A stretch of 64,000 nucleotides of DNA, taken from NCBI GenBank assembly GCA_914767715.1, contig OU612073.1, forward strand, positions 6,634,001 through 6,698,000. The letters run 5' to 3'. A program made the position numbers and the translations under genes. Of this stretch, positions 12,001-23,449 are shown in pieces (the first letter of the stretch is position 1; each line of letters begins with the position of its first letter). The stretch is from Membranipora membranacea (Eukaryota; Bryozoa; Gymnolaemata; Cheilostomatida; Membraniporidae). The notes below the pieces were generated by a model. The model did no database searches and had not been told where the DNA came from. It saw only the letters and a list, made by a program, of their open reading frames with translations.

Positions 12001-15000
12001 CTGTGACAACAGGCTGCGATCAAACCTATAATAACTGCCTGCTGTATCATCTGATGGATGTATGCGATTTCTGCGGATATATTTTCGAGTCGTGCTCATC
12101 TGTGTGCAAGGCAAATCATGAACTGAAGATTCCAAGTTGATCATGTTTAACTTTAGAGTAGAATAATGCCAGATGCTTACTATTATCCCGCAACCTTTCA
12201 AATTAATAACTTTTCACCCTTAATCTGTGGTCGAGACCTGGGGCATGGATATTGCATTTGTCTGGCCATATTGAATCAATATATCCAAGTCATAAATATA
12301 CTGTATGTGCTTTCAAAGATAAGTCATGCTTTTGTTTTATATGATCAATGGTCAAGGCAGAAAATCCATCAGATCCCAAGACCATATTCATGCAGTTTTT
12401 TATTCAAATTTCAACATATGCATTATAAATTTATTACAAATGCAGGCTTCCACCACTAAGACAAAGGACCACCGGACATTGAAGGATGGAATGAAGTGGT
12501 TGTATATGTCGATATTAGCTGACTGGGATAACTTGAGTGAGCGAGTGACCCAAGATAAACTAGATGCTAAGGTAAATGAAACCTTCATTGTTACCAAATC
12601 AAATGTGAGGGGGGGACTACTAAATACTCTGTCACAAGTACTAGGGATTCGGGCAGGGGTAACTAAGTGCTGCACCACATGGATGAATTGAGAAGAACCC
12701 AAAGTAGCTGACAGTGGCCTCCTGTACAACTTAATCTTGTAACTGAAAATCTTAACTGATCATCAACTTAAATTTTGATTTTAGTCTGCAGATTTAGAAT
12801 CTGTAATAATAATTATGATTTAATTGACTTATCTAGCAGTTTCAACTGGTAGAAAGCAGAAATCTTTGTTTTTTAGCTTCCGAGACCTCAATTATGTTTA
12901 GGCCATTCGGCAAGATGCGGTATATTTGATAATTTTGAGTTGTCTTACCTTTTAAAGAAAATATTCTCGAATGAAAGTTTGCAATCAATATGTATTCTGC
13001 ATTGCCATCCTCAGGAGAAACAGAAAGCGGACAGGCGCGAGAGGTTAGAGAGGATACGTAAGGAGAGAGAGGCTCGTGAGGCAGAAGAAGGTGGTGCTCC
13101 TCAGGAGGAAGATAATACAGATGTCATGGATGGTCAGGATCCGTTCAAACGCCTTGATGATCATCTCAAAACAAAGGTAACCTACAACAACAACAAAATG
13201 TCACTGCTTATCTGGATGCAAGTGGGCAAATCTCAGTGAGAGAAAACCAGACCGACTGACACAAGGACCAGGTTTTTGGAATCATTCTATAGTTCTCAGA
13301 CTAATTTAAAACACCAATTTCATGATCAACATGTGGCATAGTTTCTTTACTGATTTTCACCCATAGTTGGGATGAGAAAGTTCTAAAAAAGGTACTATTA
13401 CAAAGAGAGTGTAAACAAAGTAGTACCTTTTTAGTACCTTCTCATCCCAACTTTGAGTGAAAATGGGTTCAAAGTGGACCATAGGCTGAACCTAGAGCAG
13501 TATTCTAAATTAGATTAAGAACTTTAACAGCTATGCTTGGGACTCTTTTTGACAGTCATGTCTTATGCAGTCTATCTTTTAGTTAAGGCTGGCAAGGTTA
13601 GTTACTAACCTTGCTTGCCTACTCACTTAAATTGACAAACAGCAGTTCCAACTCATTGCTCTACTCGTTTCATTGGTATTGGTTTTATTACATTTTTCGA
13701 TCAGACCAAGGTTCAATAAAATGTTGCCATTGTTAAAGGATCTCATTTATATTTGAAATAAATTTCTTGAACTATTTATCAGGAAGAAGAAGAAAAGAAA
13801 AAGAAGAAGGAAAAGAAGACAAAGACAAAGAAATCTCCGCGTACACCTCGATCAGCTGACGGTGCTGTGTCCAACACAGAGAGTGCCTCTCTAGGTACTG
13901 TGTCAGCTCTCGGTCTCCTCGATCACTCTGCTGAGGACAGACTGCGGGCAGGTGCAGATGGAGAGGCAGGAGCTGCAACGCATGATACGCATATGAACGC
14001 TGAGAGCTTTCCTGGTATGTGTTCATTGTCAGCTTTAAATTTTCAATGGCTATGTACATTGTGGGGGTTTGTTCTGCGATATCAACTACAAATTCACTCT
14101 CAGACCTGTATTTCCACTGTCCACTATGTATGTGTGGTGTGGGTTTTTAGGGCTCTCCTCTGCTTTTTCGTCCAAGATTTCTTTATCACTGTACAGGAGA
14201 GGTGGTATGCCAGCTAGCTCTATATGTGAATCAATGAAATAAAAAAGAAGCGCATTAAAAAGTCATTGAAACTCATCAAATTTCCAATGATCGCTATGTC
14301 AAGTATGGTGGTAAAAAACTCGCCACCGTTGTTTATAAATAGTGACATTTTTTATCATCTGTTCAGCTCTTTCATTTGAGTCTGACCTGCCATGGAATTC
14401 TCATCAAAACAAACAGATGAAAGTCAAAAAACAAAGTGGAACACTTTGGTCAGGCAGTGGCAGATATACACAGTTAACACTAAGCTTCAATGTGTCTCTC
14501 TGGTTAATTGGCCACCAACCTGTCTTCTAAGTTGTGTCTCATATTTCAACCTCTATTTTTTGAGACAGCGATTCGACCAAAATTTTAAACAATGGCTGTC
14601 AAACTCAGAAAAAGAATCTTTAATCACCCTGAGTCTCATGACATTAACAATGTGCGGAATTGGAAACTTCAAAATTTATTATACTTATATAAAATTAGAA
14701 ATTGTTGAAATTTTAATATATTAATAGCTGTTAAGGAGATGTCTCCTGGCATTATCCAACCATGCCATGATTTGCAAAAAAAATGACATTGTGTCTAATT
14801 TGGGTGTATATACGCTATTATATTTGGCAGACATATTTTATCGATACACATATTTTTGTGTGTACATGACCGCTGATTGTTGTCTTGGCGCCCTACCTAC
14901 CCAAAATCTTCACTTATTGAAAGTGTTCGTCTTTTTGAAGGCTTAGGTCAGTTACCTACAGACAATCTGATGGCAAGAAAATCAGCAGACCGAGCTCCGT

Positions 15001-18000
15001 CTCCTAGACCTGCACCACTTGGAGAAGGGCTGGGTGGTATACCGTCCCGCCTTCCACCTCTAGGAGGGGGGCTACCTCCCCTCTCTGGTAGCTCACCGCT
15101 CAAACCAATAGATGGATTTGCAGGTAAGAGCCACACTGTCATCGAGACTACACTATTATTGTGTGTATCTCTGATAGTTAGACTTATTTAGAAAGAGTAC
15201 CTAACATGTACCCGCCCTCAATTAGTAAAATTGAACTCGGGTCAACACACCAAATTCCTTGTGATGGTACTCATGCTTAGTGAATTAATTCACTCTATCA
15301 CTCTTCTATCGATCAGAGATATACATGCAATAATATATCATATCATCACTATTGGTAAGAGCCAACTGAAGAGTAATTTGTAGACGGTCATCAAGTTATT
15401 GAGGGATATATCATGATACATGCAGTCCAACAGGACATATTTGTAGTTATCTCCTCTTGTTCAAATCTTTTCTCAAAATGTCAGTTAGCATTTTCTGATC
15501 ATTATTGAATAGAATCAATGAGCGGGAGCTAATTGATAGAACTGATTGAAGCAGTTTTCCATCAATTAGACATCCGCTTCAAATGACCAACTGAAAAATT
15601 GTCATGAATTGGATTTTTTAGTCATCAAACGGCAAACAACAAACACCAACTGAAACCTAAGAAACTATATTTACTAGTTTAAAGAAATGAAGCAAATGAC
15701 AGAGAGACAATTGTAGGATTTAGACTTATTAGGGAAATAGCTACAAAGGTCCAAATAACTCCAAGTTTTAAACTAAATTCAACTCCTGATCTTCACTAAC
15801 CTTCAGAATCTCTTACTTTTCATAACACTGATATCAACAGCAGGCAATTTTTTTATTTTATGACTGGGGTTCATTTCATTTGGGCGATGTAGGTTCTCGT
15901 AGACCAAGTGACCGGTTCGGTAATGATTTTGTATTCACTGACTAGGAGTTACCTATCGGGGATATTTTATACCCCCGATAGGTAACTCCTAGTCATGAGA
16001 ACAAAATTGGCCTATGAGAACAAATTCACTCCATAAACTTCGTAGTCTCCGGTTTTTTTAATGTGCATCGCTTTTTTTAAATCACAGTATAAAGAGGTTA
16101 AAGCAATTAGTTAATTAATTAATATAAATATACTAATTGTTATAATCTCTTTATACTGTGATCATAAACATATAAATATTTATTTATATGTTTATATGTT
16201 TATCACTGTGATTTAAAAAATACGATGCACATTAAAAAAAACAGAATATAAAGTTTATGAAGTGAATCTGACATTTATTACATACAATCGACCACTAAAT
16301 ACATCAATCATGACTTCGCAAAAATATCCACTTCCACTCACATCTTATGTTATGTGAATGTTTAAAAATAACACCAATTATTAATAGATATATTATTTCA
16401 AAGTTTTGGCATCCACCTTAATTTTCTGATGGGTCAGGACTTTTTTTTGTGAATGATGGTTTTTCAAACAGGAGCATAAAAACTGCTGAGCTGTAAAGGT
16501 TTCATAATTAGCTGGATTTGCATAAGATCTGATTTTTTACCTCGATAAATGGTACAACTCCCACGCCTATCTAGCCATACTTACAGGGGGTCTGTTGCAC
16601 CCCCCCCCCCCCGCCCACCCACCATTAGGTGGAGGTGGCTAAGTAAGTCAGAGCACCTAAGGCTGTTAGAGCGCACATGTAGGGAGTCCCAGGTCCAAAC
16701 TCTTTCAAGTCCTTGGACACTTTTCTGGGTTCTGTTGGCCCCTCCCCCAGGTTTATTGCTGACTCACACATAAGCTCACATTTATCTCAAAGCCCATGCG
16801 TGGTTATTGGTGTTTTATAAGACCTCCTGATATTAACATAAGCTTCCACCAAGATGGGGGATAAGTAATTGGTTAATAATTGAATGCTATTAACCAGGTA
16901 TCATATTTGACACTGAGATAGATGAATTCTCTTTTCATTGAACTTGTTACAAGACAGACCTCAAGCCATGACTATGCTTTTGGTTTTTTATGGATATTTG
17001 TGGTCCGGCCCATATTTTGTTAGTGACCTAAATTTTGTTAGCGACCCAGATTTTGTTAGCGTTATTGCATCAAACTAGGTTCAACAAACCCATATGAACT
17101 TGCCGGGCTTGAAATCTATTACCCTCCTAATTTAACGGAAAGGTAAAGTCATGTTCTATCACATGGTCACAGCCATTAATTTGCCGGTTAAAGCATCCAT
17201 GAAATTAAGACTCGAATTACCAAAGCTGTTTCTCCGGCTAATCAGCTTCAAAACAAACCCACATTTGACCCTTTGGGACCACCAGAAGCTGTGTTACAAG
17301 TAATTGAAATCGACCCTTTTAATATTTGCTCGTGAAACCCGAATGCCTTGGTGTGAGGTCACATCAGAGTTTTTGACCAATATTCGACATTTTTCGTATT
17401 TGAACGTATAACATTGGTGTTTTAACCTTATGTGACTTTGTTGACGTTATAAATTAATCTTTCATAGAAGAAACGGTAACCAAGAAAAAGAAGAAAAAGA
17501 AAAAGAAAGCCAGAATAACTCCGTCCATGGAAAACCTCAATGGTAAGATATACTGGTTGTGACAACCATGGACTAATATAGTACATTATAGTACAGTATA
17601 TTGAGTCTATGGTGACAACTAGAAGTGATCCTTAGCTAGTAGTAGCAGTGTATAAGGTATAAATAAACTTTATTCATATGTTTATGTCGTGGGCTGCAGT
17701 GCAATAAAGCAAGGGTTGAGCCACAATGATCATGTGATATAGAACAGCATATATCTCTAATCGATAGAGATTTAACTTAGCTTGAGAACCATAAGAAGGG
17801 TATATTTTGCATGAGGAACTCAGGTCAATTTCAATGATTAGGAGTGGGCACATGTTAGGTACTCCTACTAAATTGACTCTAACGATCAGAGATGTGAATG
17901 ATGATAGTGTAATCTAGATGTCGTTGTGGGGTTTAGTCCTGATTGTGAAAATTTTATTCATACAAAGGAAAAGTAATCAAGGGCATGGTCTCTGTAAACC

Positions 18001-19378
18001 TTGTTGGTTTACCTCTGCTTTGTCAGTCAGTTTTAGTTCGACGCAAACTTCCTTCCTCCCCGACCCATTTCGCAAGCGCTTCAGGGCTCGGTCTTGCTAC
18101 ACTGACATCGAGATTACACTATTTACATGTGTATCTCTGATTGTTAAATCAATTTAGTACGAGTACCTAACTTGTTCCCGCCCCGAATTAAGAAAGTTGA
18201 ACTCGGTTTGTCATACCTGATTCCCTCTGATGGTACTCATGAGAATTAATTCACTCTCTCTATCAAAGATGTGCAATAGTGTATCATATCATCGGTGTGT
18301 GGTCTTGCGGTAAAACCTGGTCCCAATGAATCCATGTTGTCAAATAATTACCACTACATCACCGTATGTGGGTAAAATAGCAAAATGCCCTCTAGAGAAA
18401 TACTAAAGATTCTTTCAATGAAATAACAATAAAAAAAGACGCTCCTTATGGCTGGTTCACATTGTCCCAGATGACGCTAGGATGCCATCCCAGATGCTTA
18501 TCCCAGATGGTCCTAGTCATATTATAAAATTCATCCCAGATAGCCATCCCAGATAGCCATCCCAGTCAATGACACAATCCCAGACTGTCTGGGTCCGTCT
18601 GGGATAGCATCGGGAAAGTTTGACGCTTACGAACTTTCCCGTAGGAAACTGCCAAAACCGATGCTACTTTCTGTGCTATAGTTAATGTTTATCAAGAAGC
18701 AAGCTATCATTTTAAATTCCTTGGTCGTATTTTGAATCTAATATTTTGAGGCAAGCCGCTCAATAAAAATTGTAGGCATGGCTGACACGCTCAAAAGTAG
18801 GCTTATTATGTATCGCGCACTCCAAATCAAGTCCCATGACAATCAACATCTGCAGAGTAAAATTCTTCAAATGTATTTGTGATGCACCAGGTTCGTTTAA
18901 ATATCAAAGGTTGAAATTGTCAAATCTTTATTGAATCTGTAGCTCATCATGGTGGGGAAGGGGGGGGGGGATGCCCCTCGCTTTTGAACCACTGCCATCA
19001 TTAAGACCTAATCATTACCATCATTAAAATAAGTTTAAAAATACATCCACAGTGCATAATGTTGGATAAGTTGACATTCTGCCCAATTTGGAATTATGAC
19101 TTGTGAATTTGTCTTACAAGCTTTACACTACTTTCATTTTTTTTTTGCAATGTAATAGGATGTTCTTCGAGTTATAAAAATCCGTTATCATTAAAATATT
19201 TCTGCTAAGTCATAGTCCTTTTAGTATTTTTAGCTTTTTTAATCCTCTTCTATCCGCCTCTCTATCTATCTGTCTGTCTCCTCTTTATTCAGGTTTAATG
19301 ACTGTTGAAGAAGAAAACATCACCAACAACGATAATATGAACGAGGCTAACAACAATGATGATTTTGTTGTTAGCTAG
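9008..19378 (+). CDS. ARL13B: ADP-ribosylation factor-like protein 13B (ciliary GTPase)
   Basis: Eleven coding exons: 9008-9132, 9498-9568, 10180-10287, 10592-10733, 11529-11637, 12446-12571, 13015-13176, 13783-14014, 14941-15123, 17468-17542, 19293-19378. Together they are 1419 nt, 472 residues (human ARL13B is 428). The P-loop GLDNAGKT is at 50-57, PTVGF at 73-77, the family-specific DLGGG (not DxxGQ) at 93-97, IWKNYLAD after it, and NKSD at 152-155. An Arg/Glu-rich coiled segment follows (about residues 225-260), then NPF-like DPFKRL, a Lys-rich stretch and a Pro/Gly-rich tail. Near the C-terminus nine lysines precede RITP (435-438), at the place of the vertebrate RVxP ciliary targeting motif. 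The protein acts on the ciliary membrane, where ARL13B is the exchange factor for ARL3. The start MGGSES fits N-myristoylation; the vertebrate N-terminal Cys pair is absent. The G5 region is poorly conserved. Two introns carry MITEs. Identity is secure; exact donor choices are by eye. Confidence 0.93.
13353..13464. repeat. Foldback (inverted-repeat) element in ARL13B intron 7
   Basis: Arms of about 40 bp face each other: TTTTCACCCATAGTTGGGAT... and its near reverse complement ending ...ATCCCAACTTTGAGTGAAAA. The arms meet around a GGTAC/GTACC core and the loop is about 30 nt. No open frame is present. It looks like a short MITE whose terminal repeats make up most of its length. Confidence 0.8.
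15132..15353 (+). mobile_element. MITE family 'CACACTG', copy 1 (ARL13B intron 9, at the splice donor)
   Basis: This 222-bp element has terminal inverted repeats of about 45 bp (CACACTGTCATCGAGAC... against a right end whose reverse complement contains TATCTCTGAT). It is flanked by perfect 9-bp direct repeats GGTAAGAGC at 15123-15131 and 15354-15362. Three relatives lie at 17721-17927, 18098-18299 and 59397-59604. A 9-bp target duplication with long terminal repeats is typical of Mutator-like elements; that class assignment is inference. The target repeat includes the exon 9 donor (G/GTAAGA), so the donor now exists in two copies 231 bp apart. Confidence 0.88.
15940..15994. repeat. Perfect 22-bp-stem hairpin
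   Basis: The arm at 15940-15961 (starting GACTAGGAGTTACC) is an exact reverse complement of 15973-15994, with an 11-nt loop. It sits directly beside the larger inverted-repeat element at 16024-16266. It could be part of a compound element or a separate palindrome. No Rho-type termination role is expected in this eukaryotic intron. Confidence 0.85.
16024..16266. mobile_element. Nested inverted-repeat MITE in ARL13B intron 9
   Basis: The outer arms are about 65 bp (16024-16088 and 16199-16265). They share ATTCACT(T/C)CATAAACTT, TTTTTTAATGTGCATCG and TTTTTTAAATCACAGT in mirrored order. Inside lies a second inverted repeat, CACAGTATAAAGAGG against CTCTTTATACTGTG, around an AT-rich centre. No coding capacity is seen. 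Clear target-site duplications could not be fixed. The structure fits a non-autonomous DNA transposon, perhaps one inserted into another. Confidence 0.8.
17015..17062 (+). repeat. Short tandem repeat, ~21-bp unit x 2-3
   Basis: Consecutive units of the form ATTTTGTTAG(T/C)GACC occur three times in ARL13B intron 9 with small changes. This looks like simple local duplication with no further features. Confidence 0.7.
17721..17927 (-). mobile_element. MITE family 'CACACTG', copy 2 (inverted orientation)
   Basis: Read on the minus strand, this stretch follows the same order as copies 1, 3 and 4: a CCACAACGACATC start, ATCTCTGATCGTTA, GAGTACCTAACATGTGCCC, TTGAC and a TATATGCTG...CATTGTGG right end. 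The flanks are GGGTTGAGC and GGGTTTAGT (7 of 9 identical), consistent with an older 9-bp target duplication. It lies about 170 bp from copy 3 in the opposite orientation, within ARL13B intron 10. Confidence 0.72.
18098..18299 (+). mobile_element. MITE family 'CACACTG', copy 3
   Basis: The element begins TACACTGACATCGAG and ends ATCATCGGTGTG. The terminal repeats are mutually complementary, with the shared inner block TATCTCTGATTG. Flanks CGGTCTTGC (18089-18097) and TGGTCTTGC (18300-18308) match at 8 of 9 bases, supporting a 9-bp target duplication. It lies in ARL13B intron 10. Confidence 0.85.
18471..18612 (+). repeat. Degenerate 'ATCCCAGAT' tandem repeat
   Basis: At least nine occurrences of CCCAGAT or CCCAGAC-like words occur, several in GCCATCCCAGATA units of about 14-18 bp. 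It lies in ARL13B intron 10 and looks like a small decayed minisatellite. Confidence 0.7.
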
Positions 19379-19782
19379 CACTTGCTATGTTATGCCGAGC
19401 TTGATGCATAGTACCTGCTACTTTATGTCATGTCGAGTTGGATGACATAGCACCTGCTACTTGATGTCATGACAAGTTTGCTGACTTTTGGTACATCAGC
19501 TTCTACTACCTACACTCCATCTGTTGACTTAAGGCAGTGGCGGTGGCGGTTTCTCCTATGTCTGTCCATGCTTAACTTATTCGTTGCATGCCTGGCTCTG
19601 TGACCTCGATTTGGAGTTGCCCACCTATGGAAATCAACCTCTTTTGGATTACAAATCCGCTGAAATAGTTTTTCTACTATTGCAAATAGTTTTTCTCCTA
19701 AAACCCTCTGTGATGCTAATAGAATTGGCCATGATATATCTTATTGAGTCCATGATAAGGTGCCATCCATTATGATACAATG

Positions 19783-19852
19783 TAGCCTGTCCTGATAAGC
19801 TTCGTTATTGTTGGGTCCCCCCTCCTCCAACAAAGCTTGACAAGAGAGGCTA
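19783..19852. repeat. Small foldback, TAGCCTGTCTTGACAAGC family
   Basis: The left arm TAGCCTGTCCTGATAAGCTT pairs imperfectly with the right arm AAGCTTGACAAGAGAGGCTA around a C-rich loop. The same arms are found at 50156-50336 and 50445-50545, and one arm (GCCTGTCTTGACAAGC, before a poly-C run) at 10425-10477. This is a dispersed mini-foldback family of unknown class. Confidence 0.65.
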
Positions 19853-21930
19853 GATACAATGGTGCTAGGCAATATAGTCAATCTCTATACTAACATGATG
19901 TTCGGCATCAGTGAATGAACGACTCATATCTTAAATGACACAATTCTTTTAATATCTGTAACCTTTTATTTGTTATAATTCCGTCTAAATTTACATTCCG
20001 TCCCAAATCTATGGAGATGTTGTTGGCAACAGTAAAGTTTAATGTTAGTCTCAAACTCTTTGCGGCAGTTTAGCTTCCAGAATTTGGTTTTTAGTCTTGT
20101 GCCTTGACCGATTGACTTACGGCTGAACAGTTTTAATTATAGCACAGAATCCCATCCATCAAACTAATCCCCTCATTGTACCACATTTCACTTCCCCCTT
20201 TCTGCTGTATATAATATCATATATTACTTAATTTATTTCCAGTATAGCCTGTTTTGTAGTATACTTCTGTGGGCATTTTTCTTGTTTGATAGTATTACAA
20301 GAAAATCTGTGATTCTCAAATACATATTATATATAAAGCTTGTCAGTGCTTACAATTCATTCAGGGGGAAGGGGAACGGAGAACAGTGAAGGGACGCTAA
20401 GTTGAAAAAATCCACCAGTTATATAAATTACTGGTTCATCACAGGCAAAAAAGGGCTATCTGCGGATTGAAATATTCCTGGTAAAACACGTTTTCCAAAT
20501 TTATAATTTTCTAATTAACATTAAAATTATTGCAAATATACTTTTATATGCGAAAAATTAAGACGATTCATTTGGCGTTAATTAATTAATGATCAAACAA
20601 GCGGTTCAAAAGATATCGCAAAAAAATTCAGATTTGGCTATTTCTTTGGGCAAAAACGGTCTATCTGCATCAATTGTCATTCAAAACGAGTCATTGTTAG
20701 CAAGAGCAGTCATTAGAATCGTAATTGCATTGTTCAAATTAATGCATTCACTGTCAATTGAGCATGGCTTTCATTGTCATTGAGAAAAAAAAAACTTATA
20801 TACCTTTTTTGCGAGAAGCTTTTTTGCTATTTGCGAACAAAAGAAATTTTTTGTTTTTGATAGCGTTAGAAAGCCAAAAAATAGCTTAATTTGAATGACA
20901 AAGAAAAAGAAATTTTGAAAAAAATACATATAGACCTTTTTTGCACGTGATCACAAGTTGAAAACGTTTCTTTCCAGTGAGCAATTTTATTTTAAAAACT
21001 TAATTGCCAATTTGTAATAGTGCCGTAAAGAAACGGGATATTTGTACCTGGTTCTTCATCACTGGATTTTCGATATCGCTGAAAGGTGAGGCATGAAATT
21101 GAGCGAAACTGTAACAATTAAGAATCAGTTCCACTCAAGGGATTTTAGTTCCCTGCATATGGATGATTGTATTTCATGAACCCAAAGGGTTGGAGAGTGG
21201 TACTGTGGCATTGGTTGAAGCTTTTAAGGGATTTTTTTTCTTGAGAAATGATTTTTACCATTTACAACATGGCAAGGCGACTCAAATACGTCTTTGCGTA
21301 CTAACTTACATAATAAACCCCATTTCCATTTCAAAATTTTGGTTACTTTGAAACATTGAGGCCGCTATAAGGGGGGAGTGTCAGACCGTTCCCAGAATGA
21401 CACAGCACATTACACTATCACCACTGATGCCAAATTTAACATTTGAACAATTTGACAATTTGAAATAGAAGTATTTAATTCAAATCATGTGATGGATATT
21501 TCTGAACTTTATTATTGATAAACTTGGAATGTCTTTAGAATGCGTCACACTAAAAATGTTGTTTGCTATGCTGAGAAACCGGGAGCCAAGCATTTATCTA
21601 TTTTTGAAATTTTAATCGTTGTAATGGGTGGACGCTAAAAGTATGACACTAATGATTTGCGCTGATTGTGCATTTCTTTCTCCATTGTTAACATATCCTC
21701 ATGGGTTTGATCAGCGGTTGCACCCTCAGAGTGCAGAGTGGTTTGCATGACGTCACGTTACTATATATAATATATTATAATACATAATTATAATTATAAT
21801 TATAATACATAATTAAATATTATAATACATAAGCCTCAGCTGATACTCAGAGGATTAATATGCGAATGAAGTTTATTTGAGGATCCGCTGATGTTGCAAC
21901 CTCTGTCTGTGTATTTAGAATTATGAGTCT

Positions 21931-22244
21931 TGCTGTTCCACCAAAAGCAAACGTTGGCTCCATGCTAAATCAGAAATCGTGATGTCAAAGAGACAAGATA
22001 TTATTATTACATTACATTATATTATTATGCTAATCACACAATCTATTTCAGATAAAAAGTAACGATTCGCAATGATTGTGAATTTTTTGCTCTGGAACAA
22101 CCCATGTTATAAAGTATTGCTGTTCAACAAAACTGAAAGTTGGCTCCCTGCTACATCAGAGACGTGATGTCAAAAAAACAAGATACTATCATATATTATT
22201 ATATTATTATATTATTATGCTAATCACACAATCTATTTCAGATT
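21931..22244 (+). repeat. Imperfect tandem duplication, ~187-bp period
   Basis: The unit begins TGCTGTTC(C/A)A(C/A)CAAAA at 21931 and again at 22118. Each contains GTTGGCTCC, an AAGATA(T/C)TAT block, an ATT-rich run and GCTAATCACACAATCTATTTCAGA-type endings near 22053 and 22244. No coding content is seen. Confidence 0.75.
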
Positions 22245-23449
22245 GGCCTGACAAGAGCGAAGGACACAGAAAAACAGATTGCTCAATTTTTGCTGCGACT
22301 GGAGCTACTGCCGTCTGACCTGAGGAGGTCAGTGAATTCGGGGTTTCGTGCGTGATCAGATCTGGGGGAGATTTAAATATAGATTCACTCTTTACTATGT
22401 AATGAAGCGGTTGTGCCATGGTAGTTTTTTGACATCATTCAAGGTTTTGTGCGTTATTGGATCTAGTGATAGTTTACTGATTTTTAAGGTTGAAATCGAG
22501 TTTGAATGTTGCTAAAACTGTAGCAATATAATGTCATAAGACACTGTTGTTGGCAAAAGAAGTACTGGGCCGGATTAATCAAACATCGCTTGTGGCAAAA
22601 ATAATCTGCCATTTACTCCATCAAATAGTTTATTGACTTGTGACCCAAAAAAAATAATCTGCCATAGAATGCCAGTATTCTAACTGGAGTCATTAAAATA
22701 GTTTATTGACAAGACGATGAAGGAAGAAAATATTATAATGTATAACTCTGACAAAAGCGAATAGCTTCTTTTACACCATGGATATAAAAAAGATCAACGA
22801 TGAGAATTTACTTTGTCATGATTATCTGCAAATCATTTAGAACAAAACCGAGAAGCTTTTTTGGCTTAAATATGCACATGATTTGTGAGCAAGTAACAAA
22901 GAATGAAATACATCGCATTGTTGTCAGCCCATAGAACAAGAGCAGACAACTTGATGCGCTATAAATAATCCATGAGATAATGAGATGTTGCTAACGAGTT
23001 AACATGTTCTATCATGTGAAAGAGCCTCTTTATCACCGAGGTGCTTTGTGAGAGATGATTAATTAATGTAACATACTGCCGGCTGCCGCTAACGCAGTTT
23101 CTGTCGAAGCCTTTCAACCTAGCTTGGACTCAAAACAAAACCATTGCAATAAGTATTGGGTACATACATAAAAATTTAATAAAAATCATCTGTTCTGAGG
23201 TAAAAAATAATTATCAGAATGATGCTCATCATTTATGAATATTTTAAAACATTCGCGTTTAGAATCAACTAGATATTGCGTTCATGTCTTCTTGTAGGCG
23301 CTACGCTAAAAATCCAAAATATTGATCGTCAAAATTACGATGCTGTTAATCAGGGTTGATAAATGAAATGTATGCAAATGATACAAAAGCTACATTGTAG
23401 ATTAAAAATTGTGTATTTTAGTAAACACTTGATTTGTCTCCCCTGTCAT

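Larger units (their letters stand above)
19379..23449. other. Convergent intergenic region between ARL13B and AQP-A
   Basis: This region should hold the 3'UTRs of ARL13B (+) and AQP-A (-), whose stops face each other. No coding exon is supported. A small foldback with TAGCCTGTC...GACAAGAGAGGCTA arms lies at 19783-19852, and an imperfect ~187-bp duplication at 21931-22244. Much of 20400-21000 is A/T homopolymer-rich. Confidence 0.5.

Noticed and set aside
12326-12691. 121-residue open frame covering ARL13B exon 6
   Set aside because: Only the part 12446-12571 is coding, shown by its acceptor and donor and by similarity to ARL13B. The rest is flanking intron.
14342-14724. Two overlapping plus-strand open frames in ARL13B intron 8
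   Set aside because: No splice sites joining them in frame with exons 8 and 9, and no family similarity.
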